Made by a program: the position numbers and the translations under genes. A DNA stretch of 64,000 nucleotides from Rubrivirga marina (lineage in GTDB: Bacteria > Bacteroidota > Rhodothermia > Rhodothermales > Rubricoccaceae): positions 4,286,992 through 4,350,991 of the forward strand of contig NZ_MQWD01000001.1 in the NCBI RefSeq assembly GCF_002283365.1, read 5' to 3'. Each line of letters starts with the position of its first letter. Position 1 is the stretch's first letter. Shown here one piece after another: positions 61,256 through 64,000 of the stretch. The notes under the pieces are model-generated. The model was not told where the DNA came from, did no database searches, and saw only the letters and a list, made by a program, of their open reading frames with translations.

Positions 61256-62019
61256 TCCGCTCCCGCCTGCTCCCTCTCCTCCTCCTCGGCCTCGCCGTCG
61301 GCGCATCGGCCCAGGAGGACTACCGCTCGGACTTCATCGTCGGTGTCCAGACGCCCGAGGGCGAGCCGATCGCGGGCGCGACCGTCCTCGTCGGCGGCCG
61401 GGGCGCCTCGACCAACGCCGAGGGCGAGGCGACCCTCCGCGACCTCGCGCCGGGCCGCCACCGGGTCCAGGTCTCGTTCCTCGGCTACGAGACGCGGACG
61501 CTGGTGGCGCGCCTCGACGCGCCGGGCCCGTGGGGGCTGATCGTCGAGCTCGACGAGGGCGCCGTCGGGCTCGACGAGGTCGTGGTCGAGGCCCGCGACC
61601 TCAGCCGGTCGCGCCTCGCCGCCGACGGGTTCTTCGACCGGCTCGACCTGGGGCTCGGGCGGGTCCTCACGCGCGAGGAGATCGAGCGGAAGGCGCCGAT
61701 CCGCCTCGGCGACGCGCTGACGGGCCTCCTCGGCGTCCGGATCGTGACGAACCGCGTGAGCGCGCCCGGCGACGTGCCCGGCCGGTCGGCCGTCGCCACG
61801 CGCCGCGGCGCCGAGTGCCAGATGGCGATCTACCTCGACGGCGTGTACTCGCCGTTCCTGACCGACGACGTCGACGCGATCACGGCGCAGGACGTCGTGG
61901 CCATCGAGGTCTACCGCGGGCCGACGCAGATCCCGACGTTCTACAACCAGCTCGGCCGGGGCGAGGGCTGCGGCGTGATCCTCGTGTGGACGTCGAACAG
62001 CCTCTCGGACGCCCAGTAG
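61252..62019 (+). CDS. TonB-receptor-like protein with carboxypeptidase-regulatory and plug domains only (copy B)
   Basis: 255 residues, a tandem paralogue of the previous gene, translationally coupled through GTGA. It has a signal peptide (MIRSRLLPLLLLGLAVGASA), VQTPEGEPIAGATVLVGGRG near 31, LDEVVVEARDLSRSRLAADG near 106 and DVVAIEVYRGPTQIPTFYNQ near 215, ending GCGVILVWTSNSLSDAQ. Copies share LSRSRL.ADGFF and the EVYRG.TQIP motif. The conserved Cys pair (AECQMAIY; EGCGVIL) may form a disulfide. The barrel is again missing. Function unknown. Confidence 0.8.
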   Translation: MIRSRLLPLLLLGLAVGASAQEDYRSDFIVGVQTPEGEPIAGATVLVGGRGASTNAEGEATLRDLAPGRHRVQVSFLGYETRTLVARLDAPGPWGLIVELDEGAVGLDEVVVEARDLSRSRLAADGFFDRLDLGLGRVLTREEIERKAPIRLGDALTGLLGVRIVTNRVSAPGDVPGRSAVATRRGAECQMAIYLDGVYSPFLTDDVDAITAQDVVAIEVYRGPTQIPTFYNQLGRGEGCGVILVWTSNSLSDAQ

Positions 62020-62025
62020 CCCCGC

Positions 62026-62045
62026 CCGCCTCGGCGCCGAGGCGG
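62026..62045. repeat. perfect 20-bp CCGCCTCGG palindrome
   Basis: It lies 7 bases after the stop of copy B and 115 bases before msrA. Confidence 0.75.
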
Positions 62046-62159
62046 AGACACCCCGGCGTAGGACGGACCCGGACCGACCGGTCACAGACCGGTAACATTC
62101 TGTAGAGGAGGGAATACGGAGCGCTCTCGGCACGTCATAGGGGCCCACGCCGCCCCGCC

Positions 62160-62825
62160 ATGCGCCGCCTCCTCTTCGCCCTCGCCCTCCCCGCCGTCGT
62201 CCTCGTGACGCTCGCCGCCGGGTGCGGCACGTCCGAGCCCCTCCCCCCCGCCGGCCCCACCGTCGGCACCGCGGCGCCGTCCGCGGCCGACACGGTCGTC
62301 TTCGCGGGCGGGTGCTTCTGGTGCATGGAGAAGCCGTTCGAGGAACTCGACGGCGTCTACGCCGTGACCTCGGGCTTCGCCGGCGGAACCGTCCCCAACC
62401 CGACCTACGACCAGGTCACGACCAAGACGACGGGCCACTACGAGTCGGTCGAGGTCGTCTTCGACCCGAGCGTCGTCCCGTACGACACGCTCCTCCAGGT
62501 CTACTGGCACAACGTCGATCCGCTCGACGACGGCGGCCAGTTCTGCGACCGTGGCAGCCCGTACCGCCCGGCCATCTTCGCGGGCACGCCCGAGGAACGC
62601 GCCGCGGCCGAGACGACGAAGGCCGCGCTGGCGGAGCGGTTCGGCGAGACAATCCGGGTCCCCGTCCTCGACGACGCGCCGTTCTACGCGGCCGAGGACT
62701 ACCACCAGGACTTCTACCGGACGAACGCCGCCCACTACCAGCGCTACCGCATGGGGTGCCGGCGCGACGCCCGCCTGGAGCAGCTCTGGGGCGACGCCGC
62801 CGGCCACCTCGGCCCCGCCCTCTAG
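62160..62825 (+). CDS. msrA: Peptide methionine sulfoxide reductase A, lipoprotein
   Basis: Reduces S-methionine sulfoxide in proteins. 221 residues. The lipoprotein signal [22 protein letters not shown] puts it outside the cytoplasm (Cys22). [20 protein letters not shown] carries catalytic Cys52; [21 protein letters not shown] and [11 protein letters not shown] follow, then YHQDFY near 180. It starts a same-strand run msrA-msrB-msrB with short gaps, probably an operon for repair of oxidised envelope proteins. Confidence 0.95.
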   Translation: MRRLLFALALPAVVLVTLAAGCGTSEPLPPAGPTVGTAAPSAADTVVFAGGCFWCMEKPFEELDGVYAVTSGFAGGTVPNPTYDQVTTKTTGHYESVEVVFDPSVVPYDTLLQVYWHNVDPLDDGGQFCDRGSPYRPAIFAGTPEERAAAETTKAALAERFGETIRVPVLDDAPFYAAEDYHQDFYRTNAAHYQRYRMGCRRDARLEQLWGDAAGHLGPAL

Positions 62826-62829
62826 GCCC

Positions 62830-63378
62830 ATGAAGACGCTCACGCTCTCCCTCCTCGCCGTCGCCGGCCTCGTCCTGGTCGGCGCCGTGTTCCTCCGCCC
62901 CGCCGCGGCCCCCGAGGCCGCCCCCGTCGACATGTCCGACGCCGCCCTCAAGGAGCGCCTCACGCGCATGCAGTACTACGTCACGCAGAAGGACGGCACC
63001 GAGCCGCCCTACACGAACGCGTACTGGAACAACACCGAGTCCGGCCTCTACGTCGACGTCGTCGACGGGACGCCGCTCTTCGCCTCGACCACGAAGTACA
63101 AGTCGGGCACGGGCTGGCCCAGCTTCTGGCAGCCGCTCGACGGGGCCCCCATCGAGACGCGGGAGGACAAGTCGCTGTTCATGACGCGGACGGAGGTCCG
63201 CTCGGCGTCCAGCGACTCCCACCTCGGCCACGTGTTCGAGGACGGCCCCGAGCCGACCGGCCTCCGGTACTGCCTCAACTCGGCCGCCCTCCGGTTCGTC
63301 CCGGTCGCGGACCTCGAGGCCGAGGGCTACGGCGAGTACGCCTCGCTGTTCGAGAACGCCAGCGACGAGAACGCCTAG
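62830..63378 (+). CDS. msrB: Peptide methionine sulfoxide reductase B, membrane-anchored
   Basis: Reduces R-methionine sulfoxide. 182 residues. [22 protein letters not shown] is a signal or anchor. The SelR domain includes [11 protein letters not shown] near 92, [20 protein letters not shown] with the catalytic Cys148, and [11 protein letters not shown]. The CxxC zinc pairs of many MsrB proteins are absent ([11 protein letters not shown] in their place), the non-zinc subtype. It starts 4 bases after msrA stops. Confidence 0.95.
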   Translation: MKTLTLSLLAVAGLVLVGAVFLRPAAAPEAAPVDMSDAALKERLTRMQYYVTQKDGTEPPYTNAYWNNTESGLYVDVVDGTPLFASTTKYKSGTGWPSFWQPLDGAPIETREDKSLFMTRTEVRSASSDSHLGHVFEDGPEPTGLRYCLNSAALRFVPVADLEAEGYGEYASLFENASDENA

Positions 63379-63452
63379 CCCGCCCCCGCCCGCCTCGGCG
63401 GCTCCCCGAGCGGAGTCGAAAGGCCGAGGCCGGCCCACCCGATCCAGTGCCC

Positions 63453-63965
63453 ATGATCCGCCGCCTCCCGATCCTCGCCCTCCTGCTCGCCGCGCTCGGC
63501 GCCGCCGCCCAGCCGCCGCCCGCCGACTGGCGGAAGCCGTCGGACGCCGAGCTCCGCCGTCAGCTGACCGACCTCCAGTACCGCGTCACGCAACAGGACG
63601 CGACGGAGCGCGCGGGCACGAGCCCGCTCGACGACGAGCACCGCGACGGGATCTACGTCGACGTCGTCTCCGGCGAGGCGCTGTTCTCGTCGAAGGACAA
63701 GTTCGACTCGGGGACGGGTTGGCCAAGCTTCGTCCGCCCAATCTCGCCGCGCGCCGTGACCGAGCACGTCGACCGGTCGCTGGGCGTCGCCCGGACCGAG
63801 GTCCGCTCGGCCGTGGCCGACTCGCACCTCGGCCACGTCTTCCGCGACGGGCCCCAGCCGACGGGCCTCCGGTACTGCATGAACGGGGCGGCCCTCCGGT
63901 TCGTCCCGGCCGGCCGACTCCGCGCCGAGGGCTACGGCCGCTACGCCGGCATCTTCGGCCGGTAG
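63453..63965 (+). CDS. msrB: Peptide methionine sulfoxide reductase B, second copy
   Basis: 170 residues with a signal peptide ([20 protein letters not shown]). The domain matches the preceding Msr[14 protein letters not shown] near 86, [20 protein letters not shown] with catalytic Cys142, [18 protein letters not shown] at the end. CxxC zinc pairs are absent. The copies differ mainly in the region before the catalytic block, so they are diverged duplicates. ATG 63453 was preferred to the GTG at 63447. It ends just before the window edge. Confidence 0.93.
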   Translation: MIRRLPILALLLAALGAAAQPPPADWRKPSDAELRRQLTDLQYRVTQQDATERAGTSPLDDEHRDGIYVDVVSGEALFSSKDKFDSGTGWPSFVRPISPRAVTEHVDRSLGVARTEVRSAVADSHLGHVFRDGPQPTGLRYCMNGAALRFVPAGRLRAEGYGRYAGIFGR

Positions 63966-64000
63966 GCCGCGTCGCCGTCAGGGCGGGCCGGAGAGGGTCC

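Overview
The window is very GC-rich (about 70% by eye) and densely coding. It looks like a marine heterotroph of the Rhodothermota/Bacteroidota side, most plausibly a Rubricoccaceae-type organism such as Rubrivirga or Rubricoccus. That assignment is inference. It rests on many short-signal-peptide and lipoprotein genes, a DUF2911 protein, plug-only TonB-receptor-like proteins, starts with no Shine-Dalgarno but a C-rich leader, and a TAnnTTYG-like box upstream of several starts. No rRNA, tRNA or CRISPR array was seen.

Layout. 1-6036: leftward glycan genes, namely a glucoamylase-family protein and an NdvB-type cyclic beta-glucan synthase cut by the window edge. 6128-9861: ene-reductase, thioredoxin-fold lipoprotein, small exported proteins and DoxX. 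9862-11445: a stand-alone acyl-CoA mutase large subunit whose last 62 bases recur as a remnant at 9261-9322. 11613-15765: DinB-like protein, DUF1232 protein, pyruvate phosphate dikinase, VanZ-like protein. 15797-20637: a leftward set of exported beta-carbonic anhydrase, porin, isocitrate dehydrogenase and the SbtA/SbtB bicarbonate transporter with its PII-like partner. 20754-32129: M14 peptidase, a SbcCD-like nuclease/ATPase pair with two small followers, and a PIG-L deacetylase. 32646-40853: ZapE, hydrolases, a response-regulator/thioredoxin-reductase-like fusion, VOC dioxygenase, PLP enzyme, DUF2911 protein, esterase.

40815-41345 is an AT-rich islet with one orphan gene. 41345-49240 is a signalling and ion block: Ser/Thr kinase with TPRs, a KefB-type antiporter fused to a UBP zinc finger, a histidine kinase and a KaiC-like ATPase. 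49338-53007 is an accessory stretch: serine hydrolase, GIY-YIG protein, a mobile-type inverted repeat, HicAB, and an intact IS5-type element with TTA target duplication. 53106-56129 is nrdJ (class II ribonucleotide reductase); a 68-base module holding a perfect DnaA box occurs on both sides of the nrdJ-IS block. 56614-63965: a hyperacidic 62-residue protein, an acidic hypothetical, PhoD-like phosphatase, GTPase Der, two tandem plug-only proteins, and a run of exported methionine sulfoxide reductases (MsrA-MsrB-MsrB).

The most coherent unit is the inorganic-carbon set (carbonic anhydrase, porin, SbtA, SbtB), which probably supplies bicarbonate to a heterotroph. Two enzymes here, the mutase and NrdJ, depend on vitamin B12. 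A short palindrome, CCGCCTCGG-NN-CCGAGGCGG and variants, sits in at least a dozen intergenic gaps, mostly at gene ends.
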